64,000 bases of DNA from Nonomuraea jiangxiensis (lineage in GTDB: Bacteria > Actinomycetota > Actinomycetes > Streptosporangiales > Streptosporangiaceae). A program made the position numbers and the translations under genes. This document shows, in pieces, positions 43,077 to 52,974 of this stretch. Location of the stretch: positions 62,001 through 126,000 of the forward strand of contig NZ_FNDJ01000012.1 of NCBI RefSeq assembly GCF_900099965.1, written 5' to 3'. The first letter of the stretch is position 1, and every line of letters begins with the position of its first letter. Below the pieces are notes generated by a model. It was not told where the DNA came from, ran no database searches, and saw nothing but the letters and a program-made list of their open reading frames with translations.

Positions 43077-44021
43077 TCACCACGCCGGAGCAACCCGGGT
43101 GGTCATGGTGATCATCGGCGGGCGTTCCGCGATGCCGATGTCGCGGACAAGGACGTGGTGCCCGTCCCAGCTCTTCCTGAACTGCGCCAGCCGGGCCGAG
43201 GGCGCGTGCCGGGACTCGATCTTGCCCTGGCGTTCCAGCCGTGACCAGGCGGCCAGCATGATCTGCGACGCCATCCCGCCGAGCGCCTCCGTCGACTGCG
43301 GCGCGTGCTCGCGTGTGCCCAGATCCACCTGCGCGAACGCGTCCAGCCCCGCGAGGTCGAGCAGATCGATCAGCAGGCCGAGCTCCACGCCGTAACCGGT
43401 CAGGAACGGCACCCGCTCCAGCGCCGACCGGCGACCGGCGTACTCGCCGGCCAGGGGCTGCACGAAGCCGGCCAGCAGCGGCCAGTGCAAATTGATCAGC
43501 GGGCGGGCCACCAGCTCGGTCACCCGGCCGCCGCCGGTCGGGGAGCCGTGCAGCGGACGGTCGTAGCATCCCTTGGCGTAGACCACGGAAGGATCCGCGA
43601 GAAGCGGCCCGAGCAACCCGAATATCAACGAAGCACGAAATTTCCGGATATCGGCGTCGGCGAACACCAGCACGTCACCCGACGTGACGGCCAGCGACTT
43701 CCACAGTGCCTCCCCCTTGCCGTCGAGCGGCCTGAGGTGCGGCAGGATCGAGTCCTGGGCGTGCACCGCGGCCCCCGCCCGCGCCGCCACCAGCGCCGTG
43801 TCGTCGGTGGAGCGTGAGTCGATGACCACGATCTCGTCGATGAGCCCGCCCAGCTCCCGCCGGATGACCCCGACGATCTCCCCCACGGTGTCGCGTTCGT
43901 CGCGGGCGGGGAGCACGACGCTCACCGTGGTCCGCCCCTTGGCGTCCACCAAGTCGCGGATCGGCCAGTCCGCGGCGGACGACGTGCGGTGCCGCAACCA
44001 TCCACGCACTTCAGGCAGCAT
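43077..44021 (-). CDS. gpgS: Glucosyl-3-phosphoglycerate synthase
   Basis: 314-aa GT81 enzyme that makes glucosyl-3-phosphoglycerate from NDP-glucose and 3-phosphoglycerate, the first step to (methyl)glucosylglycerate. N-terminal GT-A fold: VSVVLPARDERDTVGEIV, VIDSRSTDDTALVA, LDGKGEALWKSL, and the metal-binding DADIRKF. C-terminal part with LTGYGVELGLLIDL and QVDLGTREH. Size and motifs match actinobacterial GpgS. It stands alone here; the phosphatase GpgP is not nearby. Confidence 0.92.
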   Translation of the reverse strand: MLPEVRGWLRHRTSSAADWPIRDLVDAKGRTTVSVVLPARDERDTVGEIVGVIRRELGGLIDEIVVIDSRSTDDTALVAARAGAAVHAQDSILPHLRPLDGKGEALWKSLAVTSGDVLVFADADIRKFRASLIFGLLGPLLADPSVVYAKGCYDRPLHGSPTGGGRVTELVARPLINLHWPLLAGFVQPLAGEYAGRRSALERVPFLTGYGVELGLLIDLLDLAGLDAFAQVDLGTREHAPQSTEALGGMASQIMLAAWSRLERQGKIESRHAPSARLAQFRKSWDGHHVLVRDIGIAERPPMITMTTRVAPAW

Positions 44022-44054
44022 GGCGACCCCTCCCCCGAATCCCCGCTTTTCAGG

Positions 44055-45557
44055 TCAGGCAGTGGTGGCGTGTCGCTCCAGGAACGTGTAGACGTCCGCC
44101 TCGTCCACCCCGGGGAACGACCCCGGCGGCAGCGCGGCCAGGACGTGGGAGTTGGCCCGGGCGGACGGCCAGGCGTATCCCTCCCAGCGTTCGGCCAGCT
44201 CGGCGGGCGGGCGGCGGCAGCAGTCGCCGCTCGGGCAGTTGGACTTGGTGCGGTTGGTGGTCTCGCGCCCGCGGAACCATCTCGATTCCTTGTAAGGTAC
44301 CCCGAGGGTGATCGCGAAATCCCTCTCCCGCGACGGATCCACGTGAGCCACGCAGAAATAGGTGCCCGTCGGCGAATCCGAATACTGGTAATAGACGGAG
44401 AACCGGTCCGGCGAGGCGAACACCTGCCTCCCCGACCACTGCAGGCACATCCGTTGCCCCTCGATGGCGCCCTGCTCGTCGGCCGGGAAGACGATGCCGT
44501 CGTTCTCGTACGCCTTGTAGATGGTGCCGCCGGCGTCGTTGCGCACGAAGTGGCAGACGAGGCCGAGGTGGTGGGTGGCCAGGTTGGTGAAGCGGTGCGC
44601 GGCCATTTCGTACGACACGGCGAACACGTCCCGCAGGTCCTCCACCGACAGCGCCCGGTCGGACTTGGCCTCCTGGAGATAGAGCGTGGCGGCCTTCTCG
44701 GGGACGAGCACGGCGGCGGCGAAGTAGTTCGCCTCGGTGCGCTGGCGCAGGAAGTCGGCGAAGTCGCGGGGCTTGTCGTGGCCGAGCGCGAGGTGCCCGA
44801 GGGTCTGCAGCAGGATCGTGCGCGGGGTGTGCATGCCGAGCTGCTCGTGCTTGACGTAGATGCGGCGGTTGCGCAGGTCGGTGATGGAACGTACGGAGCG
44901 GGGCAGGTCCTGAGCGGTGTGGACGGTGTAGCCGAAATGCGTGACCAGGCTCTGGATCATGCTCTGCGACAGGGCGCCCGTACGGTATCCGACCGCCTCC
45001 AGGGCCTCGGCGGCGGCCTTCTCGATGTCGGGGAAATAGTTGCCCTGCTCGCGCTGCCGCCGGCGGAGCTCGGCGTTGGCGACCCTGGCCTCCTCCGGCG
45101 TGGCGGTGCCCCTGGCCTGCCTGGCGCGCAGCTCGCCGTACAGGCCGAGCAGGTGTTCGAGCACGTCGTTGGGCACCCGGGCGGAGACCTTGAGCCGGGG
45201 CAGGCCCAGACCGGCGTAGATGGGGTCGCGTTGCGCCTCCTCCAGCGCGATCTCCAGCTGGGCGCGGCGGTTGGGCGGCTGGCGGCGCAGCAGCTCTTCG
45301 ACGGGCACGCCCAGGGCGGTCGCCAGTGCCTTGAGCAGTGAGAGCTTGGGCTCACGCTTGCCGTTCTCCAGCAGTGACAGCTGGCTGGGCGCCCTGCTGA
45401 CGCGGGATCCCAGGTCGGAGAGGGTGAGGCCGCGCTGTTTGCGCAGGTGGCGGAGGCGCTGGCCAAACGCGATCAGATCCAGCTCTTGCGTCAAAGACAG
45501 CGGTTCTTCGCCCAGCAACGACGCCATGACCGAATCATAGACAGAAAATCCGCCCAT
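44055..45557 (-). CDS. ramB: RamB-like regulator of acetate/glyoxylate metabolism (XRE plus ImmA/IrrE-like)
   Basis: 500 aa. XRE HTH (about 32-87: FGQRLRHLRKQRGLTLSDLGSRV...SQLSLLENGKREP), a central ImmA/IrrE-like domain in which the zinc motif HExxH is degraded to QTLGHLALGHD, and a C-terminal ScfR domain with CPSGDCC. This is the RamB/short-chain acyl-CoA regulator layout. It is divergent from isocitrate lyase, RamB's classical target. The ATG at 45557 follows GAGGAGG by 8 nt. A dyad covers the start codon, suggesting autoregulation. Confidence 0.9.
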   Translation of the reverse strand: MGGFSVYDSVMASLLGEEPLSLTQELDLIAFGQRLRHLRKQRGLTLSDLGSRVSRAPSQLSLLENGKREPKLSLLKALATALGVPVEELLRRQPPNRRAQLEIALEEAQRDPIYAGLGLPRLKVSARVPNDVLEHLLGLYGELRARQARGTATPEEARVANAELRRRQREQGNYFPDIEKAAAEALEAVGYRTGALSQSMIQSLVTHFGYTVHTAQDLPRSVRSITDLRNRRIYVKHEQLGMHTPRTILLQTLGHLALGHDKPRDFADFLRQRTEANYFAAAVLVPEKAATLYLQEAKSDRALSVEDLRDVFAVSYEMAAHRFTNLATHHLGLVCHFVRNDAGGTIYKAYENDGIVFPADEQGAIEGQRMCLQWSGRQVFASPDRFSVYYQYSDSPTGTYFCVAHVDPSRERDFAITLGVPYKESRWFRGRETTNRTKSNCPSGDCCRRPPAELAERWEGYAWPSARANSHVLAALPPGSFPGVDEADVYTFLERHATTA

Positions 45558-45562
45558 TTTCT
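45543..45562. promoter_or_regulatory. Dyad over the ramB-like start codon
   Basis: AGAAAAT-N6-ATTTTCT, perfect 7-bp arms; the minus-strand ATG (45557-45555) lies within one arm. It may be an operator or an mRNA hairpin that hides the start. Confidence 0.5.
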
Positions 45563-45627
45563 AGCCTCCTCACCCTCTCCTCCGGCACCTGTGCGCGGAC
45601 CGGCCCGGCCCGCTTTCGCTCCACGCG

Positions 45628-45660
45628 ATTGGTCTAGTCCAACGGGAAAATTCGCGAATT
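45628..45660. promoter_or_regulatory. DasR-like site and palindrome upstream of aceA
   Basis: ATTGGTCTAGTCCAAC at 45628-45643 matches most of the DasR consensus ACTGGTCTAGACCAGT (GntR family, aminosugar control). Six bases on is the perfect 12-bp palindrome AATTCGCGAATT at 45649-45660. Both lie in the 239-bp region between the divergent ramB-like gene and aceA; the core promoter boxes there were not assigned. Confidence 0.5.
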
Positions 45661-45796
45661 GTTCACCGCTGAATCCCTACCTCAAATGACCCATATGGAA
45701 ACTATCGCGATTCTTCTCCTTCGCTCGATCTATGGACGGGGTCCTCCCGGGCACAGACTCTGCGTGAGCCCCAGGGGACGACCCAAGGAGTGAACG

Positions 45797-47083
<1,287 letters not shown>

Positions 47084-47175
47084 CCGCCTGAACTCGCCGG
47101 TACCTCCAGGGCATGGGACGGTTCCCCGGCGATCGGCCGCGCCGACCTCCCCCCAGCGCCGGCGCGGCCCCCTTC

Positions 47176-47212
47176 GCAGCGCCGCGCCGGTTCGCCACCG
47201 GCGCGGCGCTGC
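47176..47212. terminator. Bidirectional hairpin terminator between aceA and kinase gene
   Basis: Perfect 15-bp stem GCAGCGCCGCGCCGG / CCGGCGCGGCGCTGC with a 7-nt loop, between convergent gene ends at 47083 and 47238. Confidence 0.8.
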
Positions 47213-47237
47213 CCTTCGAAGGAGCCTGGACCCGTGG

Positions 47238-48992
47238 TCACGGAGACTGCGTGACGGTGGGGGTCAGGGTGGGTGAGGCCGACACGGTGGGATCCAGGGT
47301 CTCGCCGGGTCCCTCCTGCGGGATCGTGCTGATCGACTGCGACGGGGAAGGGCAGTTCGGGCGGGCCGCGTCGCCGCGCCTGTTCCGCGCCGGGTTCGCG
47401 CACTCTCCCGGATCGGCGTCCGGCCAGTCGCCCGGGGCGCCGGTGTTCGACGGCCGGAACGTGCGCTTGCGCTCGGGGGGCGAGGTGAGCAGGGCACGCG
47501 GCCCGCCGGTCCGGGTACGGGTCACGAAGACCGTCGGGGTGACGACCGGGGACGGGCTCGTGGTCGCGGTGGCCGGGGTGGGCAGGGCGCCGGTCGGCAG
47601 GGGCCCGGTCGGCGGAGCCGTGGTCGGCAGGGCCCAGGTGGGCGGGATGCCGCCGACGGGCGTGGCCGTGCGGCGAGCGGTGGCTCCGGCGTTCACCTCG
47701 GACTGCGTGATCGGCGGGTCGCCGGGGATGAGCGAGCCGCCGTCGGCGTTCGTCCGGTCGCCGCCGGACGCGGCGATCACCGTGACGGCCGCGATCGACA
47801 CCGTGGCCAGCGCCGCGAACGTGGCATGCGACAGATGCGCCCCCGCCCTCCCCCTCCGCCGCCCCCCAGCCGCACCGCCACCCGCAGCCGCACCGGCACC
47901 CGCATCGAGTCCCCCGGTTTCCCACGGGCCGGAGCCTGCTCGCGCCCAGGGGGTCACGAGATCCCGGCCGTCGGGCGCGCCGGGCTCCCAGGACTCCCCC
48001 GGCCCCGAGTACCCGGCCTCCTCCGGCTCCGGGTCCCCCGGTGACATGGCGAGGCTGCCCCGGCCCGGCCGGGGCGGATGGGGGACGGCCGTCCAGATCG
48101 CGGTCATCACGCCCGCCACCTCCTGGCGCAGGTCCCACGGATCCCCCACCCCGCCCGCGGCCAGGAGCACCCGCAGCAGGTCGGCCGCCCTCGGGCGGTC
48201 GGCGGGAACCTTGGCCAGGGCCGCCTCGACGGCCGGCCGGAGCAGGGCGGGCACGCCCTCGACGCGCGGCGGCTCGAACACGATCCGCCGGGTCAGCACG
48301 TCCGGCTCCCCGGTCCCGAACGGGTGGTGCCCCGAGGCGGCGAACGCCACCAGGCACCCCCACGCGAACACGTCAGAAGTCGGCATCGCCGGCCCGCCCG
48401 TCAGCCGTTCCGGCGCCACCCAGCCCGGGCTTCCCATGACCTGCCCGGCCTGCGTGTGCGCGGCCGAGGTGTCCACGTCGCGGGCGATGCCGAAGTCGAT
48501 GACCCGCGGTCCCCGCGGGGACAGCAGCACGTTGGCCGGCTTGAGGTCCCGGTGCACGAGTCCGGCCTCGTGCACGGCCACCAGCGCGGCGGCGACCCCG
48601 AGCGCGAGCCCGTAGGCGAGGTCGGGCGGGAGCGGCCCGCCGGCCGCGACGACCTGGGAGAGCGCCGGGCCCGGGATGTACTCGGTGACCAGGAAGGGGC
48701 GGTCCCCGTCGGTGCCGTCCTCCACGACCGCCGCCGTACAGAAGGGGACCAATCTTCGCGAGAAAGCGACTTCCTCAGCGAAACGCGCCCGTAGCGTGGC
48801 ATCGTTGAGATGCACCGCATGCGGTGTCTTGAGGGCGACCAGGCCGCCCTGAGGGTGTTCGGCCAGGTACACCACTCCCATCCCGCCCGTGCCGAGGCGG
48901 CCGAGGAGCAGGTATCGGCCGATGATGACCGGATCGCCCACGGTCAGTGGTCGTACGCCAGCAGGCATGTCGCAAGCCCCACCACGCGCCAT
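47238..48992 (-). CDS. Eukaryote-like membrane Ser/Thr protein kinase
   Basis: 584 aa from the ATG at 48992, preceded by GGAGAGG 9 nt upstream. Kinase domain about 22-285: Gly loop LGTGGMGVVY, Lys55, catalytic HRDLKPAN with Asp149, DFG Asp166, and SPGWVAPERL in the activation segment. A Pro/Gly linker, one membrane helix (about residues 400-425) and an extracellular tail rich in Pro, Thr and Ser follow; the tail has no PASTA repeats, only a short Cys pair. Signal and targets unknown. Confidence 0.93.
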   Translation of the reverse strand: MARGGACDMPAGVRPLTVGDPVIIGRYLLLGRLGTGGMGVVYLAEHPQGGLVALKTPHAVHLNDATLRARFAEEVAFSRRLVPFCTAAVVEDGTDGDRPFLVTEYIPGPALSQVVAAGGPLPPDLAYGLALGVAAALVAVHEAGLVHRDLKPANVLLSPRGPRVIDFGIARDVDTSAAHTQAGQVMGSPGWVAPERLTGGPAMPTSDVFAWGCLVAFAASGHHPFGTGEPDVLTRRIVFEPPRVEGVPALLRPAVEAALAKVPADRPRAADLLRVLLAAGGVGDPWDLRQEVAGVMTAIWTAVPHPPRPGRGSLAMSPGDPEPEEAGYSGPGESWEPGAPDGRDLVTPWARAGSGPWETGGLDAGAGAAAGGGAAGGRRRGRAGAHLSHATFAALATVSIAAVTVIAASGGDRTNADGGSLIPGDPPITQSEVNAGATARRTATPVGGIPPTWALPTTAPPTGPLPTGALPTPATATTSPSPVVTPTVFVTRTRTGGPRALLTSPPERKRTFRPSNTGAPGDWPDADPGECANPARNRRGDAARPNCPSPSQSISTIPQEGPGETLDPTVSASPTLTPTVTQSP

Positions 48993-49171
48993 GCGGGTTC
49001 GCCTCTCCTGTCCAGGACACGGCAAGGCACACTGTGGCCCGTTCCGGGGCAGCTTTCCGCATGTCTGTCATAAGGGGTATTGCAGGTAAGACCTTCATGC
49101 CTCCGAGGTCAGTAAACAGACGGTCTGGAGTGACGTCGCGCGGCAGGCGTGCCGGATGGGAATGATCGCGG

Positions 49172-50008
49172 TCAGGAGGCCACGGCGGCCTGCTCCTCGG
49201 CCTCGACCCGGCGGTTCCAGTCGGGCTTCACCGCGCGCCACCCCTCGTCGTCCACCCCGGTCCGCCAGTATCCGGAGATGGACAGCCGATCCATCCCGAT
49301 CCCCCGCTCCAGGCGCAGGTGCCGGCGGAGCTCCTTCACGAAACCGGCCTCCCCGTGCACGAACGCGTGCACGTCACCCTCCGGGAACTCCAGCTCCCGC
49401 ACCGCCCGGACGAGCGCCTCGCCCACCGGGCGGTCGCGCCGGTGGATCCAGGTGATCCGGGCCTCGCAGGCCGTCCTGAGCTTCTGCTCGTCCTCGGGCC
49501 CGTCCACCTCCAGCAGGACGTGGGCCACCGCCCCGTCACCGAGCGCCTCCAGGGACGCCGCGATGGCGGGCAGCGCGCTCTCGTCACCCACCAGCAGGTG
49601 CCAGCCGGCCGCGGGGTCGGGTACGTAGTTGCCGCCGGGGCCCAGCATGACCACCTCGTCGCCGGGCTCCGCGCGGGCGGCCCACGGCCCGGCCAGGCCA
49701 CTGTCGCCGTGGACCACGATGTCGAGGGTCAGCTCGCGGGCGTCGGGGTCCCACGCGCGTACGGTGTAGGTCCGCAGCCGCGGCCACAGCTCGCGGGGCA
49801 TGGTCTCGCGGCAGGTCCGCACGTCGAACGGCTCGGGATAGTCGACCCCTTCGCGGGGGAAGACGAGCTTGACGTAATGGTCGCTCATCCCGCTCGTGGC
49901 GAAACCGGCCAGGCCGTCGCCTCCGATCACGAGGCGGACCATGTTCCGGGAGATCCACTCGGATCGCAGGACGACACCCCGGTGCTGGTTCGCGGGCTTC
50001 TCGGCCAT
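49172..50008 (-). CDS. Siderophore-interacting protein (ferric-siderophore reductase, SIP family)
   Basis: 278 aa from ATG 50008 (MAEKPANQHRG). FAD-binding ferredoxin-reductase-like N-domain with RTYTVRAWDPDARELTLDIVVHG and GPGGNY, then the SIP C-domain with HLLVGDESALPAIAASLEAL and GYWRTGVDDEGWRA. It releases iron from imported siderophores using NAD(P)H. The next upstream in-frame ATG (50038) overlaps the iron box and is less likely. Control by an IdeR/DmdR1 repressor is expected. Confidence 0.9.
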   Translation of the reverse strand: MAEKPANQHRGVVLRSEWISRNMVRLVIGGDGLAGFATSGMSDHYVKLVFPREGVDYPEPFDVRTCRETMPRELWPRLRTYTVRAWDPDARELTLDIVVHGDSGLAGPWAARAEPGDEVVMLGPGGNYVPDPAAGWHLLVGDESALPAIAASLEALGDGAVAHVLLEVDGPEDEQKLRTACEARITWIHRRDRPVGEALVRAVRELEFPEGDVHAFVHGEAGFVKELRRHLRLERGIGMDRLSISGYWRTGVDDEGWRAVKPDWNRRVEAEEQAAVAS

Positions 50009-50029
50009 CCAACCGCCCCCTGACGCCAA

Positions 50030-50045
50030 GTTAGGCATACCTAAC
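50030..50045. promoter_or_regulatory. IdeR/DmdR-type iron box
   Basis: GTTAGG-CATA-CCTAAC, a perfect dyad that follows the core TTAGG...CCTAA consensus of actinobacterial iron boxes, 22 bp before the siderophore-interacting protein start. Confidence 0.7.
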
Positions 50046-50105
50046 CTTATACTTACCGATGTCGCCAGCGTACGTCCAACCGCTGAATTGCGGCTGTAGC
50101 GAAGG

Positions 50106-51083
50106 TCACGCCGCGGCCGAATCCCCCCTGGACGCGGGTCTGGCCGCCACCGCGCTGACGAACTGCTTCATGTGCCGGAACGCCAGCCGCGCCTCCGGCA
50201 GCACGTCCGCCAGGATCGGGAAGACGTGCGGCATCCGTGGCCATTCCTCGTAGCGGACCGGCACCCCGGCCTGGCGCGCCCGCTCGGCCACCCGCCTGGC
50301 CTCGTCCCGCAGGACCTCCGTGGAGCCGGTCACGATCATCAGCGGCGGCAGCCCGGTGAAGTCACCGAGCACCGGGGAGACGAGCGGGTCCCGCGGGTCC
50401 AGCCCTGAGGTCCACCGGCGCGCCAGCCAGCGCACCCGCCCGGCGGGGAGCATGGGGTCCTGCCACCGATTGGCCCGGCGCGGGAAGTCGGTCAGGTCGG
50501 CCCACGGCGACAGGCAGATGGCCGCCCCGGGCAGCGGCAGCCCGCCGTCGCGCAGCGCCAGCATGGTGACCAGGGTCAGGTGGCCGCCGGCGGAGTCCCC
50601 GGCGAGGATGACGTCCCCGGGCGCGTGCCCGCGCCCCAGCAGGCAGTCATAGGCATCCAGCGCGTCCGCGAGCGAGTCGGCCAGCTTGAACACGGGCCCC
50701 TGGCGGTAGTCGAGCGCCAGCACGGGCCGCCGGGTCGCCGCCGACAGCCGCCACGTGATGGACCGGTGCGTACGCGGCGAACACGAGAAATATCCCCCAC
50801 CGTGGAAGTAGAGCACCACCTTCCCCTCGTCCAGCTTCGGACCGCCCCGGATCCACTCACCACCGCACGACGAGAACTCCTCCGGTGCGATCAGGACATG
50901 CGGGGGATGGGGCATCTGAACCAGGCGAGCGAGGTCGCCCAGCCGGTTGGCGCAGGCGAGCGCGACCGGATGACGCATCAGCAGGCTGGAGAACGGCTTC
51001 AGCGTGCCGTACATGACACCGGTGAGAGCCCGAGCCTGCCAGCTCAAAGGGTAGTCAGGCACAAGGTCCCGATCAATCCGCAT
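50106..51083 (-). CDS. Alpha/beta hydrolase, hormone-sensitive-lipase family esterase
   Basis: 325 aa from the ATG at 51083, 7 nt after GGAGGG. Oxyanion-hole motif YFHGGGYFSCS, nucleophile elbow GDSAGGHL, acid in DPLVSP and His in MPHVFP: a complete HSL-family catalytic set. N-terminal cap of about 80 residues. Likely a carboxylesterase; substrate unknown. The open frame extends to 51365 but the added part is Arg-rich with no start signal. Confidence 0.88.
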   Translation of the reverse strand: MRIDRDLVPDYPLSWQARALTGVMYGTLKPFSSLLMRHPVALACANRLGDLARLVQMPHPPHVLIAPEEFSSCGGEWIRGGPKLDEGKVVLYFHGGGYFSCSPRTHRSITWRLSAATRRPVLALDYRQGPVFKLADSLADALDAYDCLLGRGHAPGDVILAGDSAGGHLTLVTMLALRDGGLPLPGAAICLSPWADLTDFPRRANRWQDPMLPAGRVRWLARRWTSGLDPRDPLVSPVLGDFTGLPPLMIVTGSTEVLRDEARRVAERARQAGVPVRYEEWPRMPHVFPILADVLPEARLAFRHMKQFVSAVAARPASRGDSAAA

Positions 51084-51405
51084 AACGGCCCTCCAAGGCC
51101 ATTGTTCCCGCGCGGACCCCGCCATACCAGCCAGTAAGCGTCTGATTCTTACAGGGATATTTCGCCAATGTTTCAAGCGAGCGACCTGGCGGGCCCGCGA
51201 GCCTGAGCCCACCCGGGCGCCATGCCCGGCCCCCGGCCGCCCGGCACCACCGAGACCCCGGAGCCGCCGGCTTTGCGCCGCATTTAAACGCGTTGCGGAC
51301 GCTCGGCCAGGCGACGCATAATTCCATGCTTTCCCAACGGCAGACCCGTGCGCGGGCACGGACACGGCCTGTCACCGTGTCCTCACACCCTGGAGGTGCA
51401 AAACC
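51084..51405 (+). promoter_or_regulatory. Intergenic region with promoter for the ABC-2 operon
   Basis: 322 bases without a gene. Plus-strand promoter: TTGCGG (51293-51298), 18-bp spacer, CATAAT (51317-51322). GGAGG at 51392-51396 is the ribosome-binding site of the following permease. The divergent esterase promoter must also lie here but was not assigned. Confidence 0.5.
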
Positions 51406-52191
51406 ATACCGCTCTATAGCCGGCTCGTCCGGTACGGCTTCCGCAAACACGCCACCTACGCCGGCGCCGCGCTCGCCGGCGCGTTCACCAACAGCGTCTT
51501 CGGCGTCCTGCGCGCCTACATCCTCATCGCGTTGTGGCAGGCCCGCCCCGGGCTTGCCGGATACGACGTGGCCGACGCCATCACCTTCTGCTTCATCACC
51601 CAGGCCTTCATCGGGCCGATGCAGCTGTTCGGCGGCGGGCTGTCCATCCCCGAGCGCATCCGCAGCGGCGACATCGCGCTCGATCTGGTCCGCCCGGCCT
51701 CGTTGCAGCTCTGGACGCTGGCCGAGGACCTGGGCAGGGGGGCCTACCTGTTCATCGTGCGGAGCATCCCGCCGATGCTGCTCGGCGCGGCCCTGTTCGG
51801 CATCGTCCTGCCCACCGATCCCGGCCGGTGGCTGGCCTTCCTGGCGGGCTTCGCGATCGCCCTGCTGGTCAGCTTCGGCTGGCGTTACCTGGTGGCGCTG
51901 TCGGTCTGCTGGCTCCTCGACGACCGCGGCGTGGCCGTGCTGTCGCTGGTCCTGACGACGTTCTTCAGCGGGATGATGCTGCCTTTGCGCATCTTCCCCG
52001 GCTGGCTCGGCGACCTGGCCGGGGCGCTGCCGTGGGCGGCCATGGTCCAGTTGCCCACCGACCTCTACCTCGGCAAGGCGCCGGTCCTGGACACGCTGGC
52101 CTTCCAGGCGTTCTGGGCCGTCGTGCTGCTCGGGCTCGGCATGCTCGGCACCCGGGCGATCCGCCACAAGGTGGTGATCCAGGGTGGTTAG
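51406..52191 (+). CDS. ABC-2 type exporter permease with apparent ATA start codon
   Basis: 261 aa if started at ATA 51406. GGAGG lies 9 nt upstream, the first residues (P-L-Y-S-RLVRYGFRKHATYAG) fit this permease family's N-terminus, and the resulting length equals that of its 262-aa partner. No ATG, GTG or TTG is in frame from the stop at 51319 down to TTG 51532, which would delete the first helix and have no ribosome-binding site. About six membrane helices; GAFTNSVFGVLRAYILIALW is helix 1. Partner of the next two genes in an exporter of unknown substrate. Confidence 0.8.
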   Translation: MPLYSRLVRYGFRKHATYAGAALAGAFTNSVFGVLRAYILIALWQARPGLAGYDVADAITFCFITQAFIGPMQLFGGGLSIPERIRSGDIALDLVRPASLQLWTLAEDLGRGAYLFIVRSIPPMLLGAALFGIVLPTDPGRWLAFLAGFAIALLVSFGWRYLVALSVCWLLDDRGVAVLSLVLTTFFSGMMLPLRIFPGWLGDLAGALPWAAMVQLPTDLYLGKAPVLDTLAFQAFWAVVLLGLGMLGTRAIRHKVVIQGG

Positions 52192-52972
52192 GACGTACGT
52201 CCTGCTGCTGTGGACCTGGACCAGGGCCGCCGCCGCGTACCCGGCCTCGTTCACGCTGATGATCCTGCTCGGCTTCGTCACGGCCGGGCTCGACGTCGCG
52301 GTGATCCTGGTCGTCTTCGCCAACACCACCACCCTCGCCGGGTTCACCCGCGAGGAGGTGCTGTTCCTCTACGGCGCCGCGAGCCTGTCCTTCACCGTCT
52401 GCGACACGTTCGTCGGCAACATCGACCGGGTCAGCCAGCACATCAAGGCGGGCACCCTGGACACGTTCCTGATCAGGCCGGTCGGCGCGTGGATGCAGCT
52501 CACCGCCGACCGCTTCAACGCCAACCGGGCCGGGCGGATCGTCCAGGCGGCCCTCGTGCTCGGCTACGCCTGCGCCGCGCTCCACCTCGACTGGCGGCGG
52601 GCCTGGATGATCCCCGTCATGGTGATCACCGGGATGGTCATCTTCTCGGCGCTGTGGACGCTCGCGGGCGCGATGCAGTTCGTGCTGACCGACGCGCCCG
52701 AACTGGCCAACGCCTTCACCTACGGCACCCACCAGCTGAGCCAGTATCCACTCAGCATCTACGCCCGCGACCTGGTCAAGGGCGTGACGTACGTGCTCCC
52801 GCTGGCCTTCGTCAACTGGCAGCCCGGCCTGTACGTGCTGGGCCGGGACGACCCCTTCGGCACGCCGGAGTTCATGCGCTTCCTCGGACCGGCCGCCGCG
52901 CTGGTCCTCGCCCTGCTGGCCGCGCTGGCCTGGCGGCAGGGCCTCAGGCACTACCGATCCACGGGGAGTTGA
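52184..52972 (+). CDS. ABC-2 type exporter permease, second subunit
   Basis: 262 aa, GTG at 52184, overlapping the preceding stop by 8 bases. About six helices. DTFVGNIDRVSQHIKAGTLDTFLIRPVG is the conserved loop of ABC-2 (DUF990-like) permeases, and the first permease carries the matching RIRSGDIALDLVRPAS. The pair plus the ATPase form a complete exporter; relatives are poorly characterised. Confidence 0.85.
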   Translation: MVRTYVLLLWTWTRAAAAYPASFTLMILLGFVTAGLDVAVILVVFANTTTLAGFTREEVLFLYGAASLSFTVCDTFVGNIDRVSQHIKAGTLDTFLIRPVGAWMQLTADRFNANRAGRIVQAALVLGYACAALHLDWRRAWMIPVMVITGMVIFSALWTLAGAMQFVLTDAPELANAFTYGTHQLSQYPLSIYARDLVKGVTYVLPLAFVNWQPGLYVLGRDDPFGTPEFMRFLGPAAALVLALLAALAWRQGLRHYRSTGS

Positions 52973-52974
52973 CG

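Noticed and set aside
47113-48615. Plus-strand open frame of 500 codons
   Set aside because: Antisense to the Ser/Thr kinase, whose kinase motifs are clear; product is low-complexity Pro/Gly/Ser.
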